Assembly: GCA_910578715.1 (NCBI GenBank)
Contig: CAJTRL010000076.1
Span: 1 to 16,422, forward strand
Source of the DNA: an uncultured Lachnospiraceae bacterium
Lineage (GTDB): Bacteria; Bacillota; Clostridia; Lachnospirales; Lachnospiraceae
Reading direction: 5' to 3'
DNA: 16,422 nucleotides
Positions 15,536 to 16,422 of this stretch are shown piece by piece; the first letter of the stretch is position 1; the number at the start of each line of letters is the position of its first letter. Both the position numbers and the translations under genes were made by a program. The notes beneath the pieces are model-generated. The model saw only the letters and a program-made list of their open reading frames with translations, was not told the origin of the DNA and did not search any database.

Positions 15536-16318
15536 ATGAGCAGCGTACAATTATTGGATAAGACCAGAAAGATAGGAAAACTTTTGCACAATAACAATTC
15601 CGGCAAAGTCGTTTTTAATGATATCTGCAATGTGCTGAAGGAAATTCTTGTATCGAATGTTCTGGTAATCAGCAAAAAAGGAAAGGTTCTGGGTGTAGGG
15701 GATTTGAATACGGTTGAGTCTCTGACGGAACTGATTGTAGAGCATGTGGGCGGATTCATCGACCCGATGTTAAACGAGCGGTTTCTTTCCGTACTTTCGA
15801 CAAAGGAGAATGTCAATCTGGAAACGCTTGGATTTGAAAATATCGATACGAGGAAGTTCCAGGCAGTCATAGCGCCGATTGAGATTTCGGGAGAAAGGCT
15901 CGGAACATTGTTTATTTATAAATGTAATGAGCAGTACGATATCGATGACATCATTTTGTGTGAATACGGAACGACCGTCGTAGGGCTTGAGATGCTCCGG
16001 GCTGTCAATGAGGAGAATGCGGAAGAAAACAGAAAGGTTGCGGTCGTGAAATCTGCGATTGGAACGCTTTCCTTTTCGGAAATGGAAGCCATTACGCATA
16101 TTTTCGATGAACTCGGCGGCATGGAGGGCATTCTTGTGGCGAGTAAGATTGCGGATAAGGTCGGAATTACCCGTTCCGTCATCGTAAATGCCCTGCGCAA
16201 GTTTGAAAGCGCCGGAGTAATAGAATCCCGTTCCTCCGGTATGAAAGGAACTTACATCAAAGTCCTGAACGATGTGGTATTTGAGGAAGTGGAGAAATTA
16301 AAGGAACAGAGCCGGTAA
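15536..16318 (+). CDS. codY: GTP-sensing global transcriptional regulator CodY
   Basis: CodY represses genes for amino-acid uptake, biosynthesis and, in many Firmicutes, virulence and motility when branched-chain amino acids and GTP are plentiful. The 260-residue protein has the family's usual length. Residues 1 to about 155 form the GAF sensor domain, beginning SSVQLLDKTRKIGKLL. A linker helix leads to the winged helix-turn-helix, ASKIADKVGITRSVIVNALR at 202-221, followed by FESAGVIESRSSGMKGTYIK, almost unchanged from the family signature. The start has an AAAGGCGGGGG site just upstream. The gene has its own promoter preceded by a near-perfect CodY box, so it is probably autoregulated. Its last codons (KEQSR) are repeated just after the stop. 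Confidence 0.97.
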   Translation: MSSVQLLDKTRKIGKLLHNNNSGKVVFNDICNVLKEILVSNVLVISKKGKVLGVGDLNTVESLTELIVEHVGGFIDPMLNERFLSVLSTKENVNLETLGFENIDTRKFQAVIAPIEISGERLGTLFIYKCNEQYDIDDIILCEYGTTVVGLEMLRAVNEENAEENRKVAVVKSAIGTLSFSEMEAITHIFDELGGMEGILVASKIADKVGITRSVIVNALRKFESAGVIESRSSGMKGTYIKVLNDVVFEEVEKLKEQSR

Positions 16319-16339
16319 AAGATGAAAGAACAGAGCCGG
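16304..16339 (+). repeat. Short direct duplication across the codY stop
   Basis: GAACAGAGCCGG occurs at 16304-16315 and again at 16328-16339, offset by 24 nt and in the same reading frame, so KEQSR appears both before and after the codY stop. It is probably a small tandem duplication. Confidence 0.75.
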
Positions 16340-16422
16340 ACAACTGAACATAGGAACAAAGCCAACGGACTGGCCATGGATAAAAGGATTTATAACAGCG
16401 TGATATTCTGCTTTATAAGTCC
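16319..16422 (+). other. Tail after codY, no identified gene
   Basis: An ATG at 16322, in the codY frame, opens a frame of 33 full codons to the window end (MKEQSRTTEH...), with another ATG at 16376. The minus strand is also open over most of this stretch. Neither product resembles a family I know, and no good ribosome binding site or terminator is visible. It may be the start of a further gene or plain intergenic DNA. Confidence 0.3.

Noticed and set aside
16322..16422. Flagellar gene flgB after codY, as in some motile Clostridia
   Set aside because: The visible residues do not resemble the FlgB N-terminus.

Overview
The window looks like a chromosomal piece of a low-to-mid GC Firmicute, most likely a Clostridia member near Lachnospiraceae. 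The evidence is a typical Firmicute CodY, a TopA with three C-terminal zinc ribbons, strong AGGAGG-type ribosome binding sites, and type IV prepilins of Gram-positive style. All convincing genes lie on the + strand.

Region 1 (1-11792) is a surface or pilus operon. It holds the 3' part of a large repeat-rich surface protein, a small GspH/FimT-like prepilin, an unusually large PilW-like prepilin (1075 aa, with Ig-like and aromatic-rich domains added to a pilin stem), and an exported 1825-aa protein. The last has two acidic/Pro-Thr repeat linkers, two alpha/beta modules and an EF-hand-type loop. Gaps are short except between the two prepilins, and a strong intrinsic terminator ends the unit. My inference is that it encodes the tip or adhesive part of a type IV pilus-like machine. 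The order recalls the FimU/PilW/PilX/PilY1 minor-pilin sets of Proteobacteria, but there is no visible homology to PilY1. The assembly ATPase, platform protein and peptidase are not in the window.

Region 2 (11793-13190) is a single accessory gene with its own candidate promoter. It encodes an Rpn-family PD-(D/E)XK nuclease whose leader carries two matching tandem hairpins. Inside the gene, a strong Shine-Dalgarno site precedes an in-frame ATG at 12750. This would separately produce the repeat-rich C-terminal domain, matching the RpnL/RpnS gene-within-gene toxin-antitoxin arrangement known for the family.

Region 3 (13191-16318) is housekeeping: topA with its own promoter, then codY with its own sigma-A-type promoter. 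A 15-nt CodY box with one mismatch lies just upstream of that promoter, suggesting autoregulation. The last 104 bases hold no gene I can identify.
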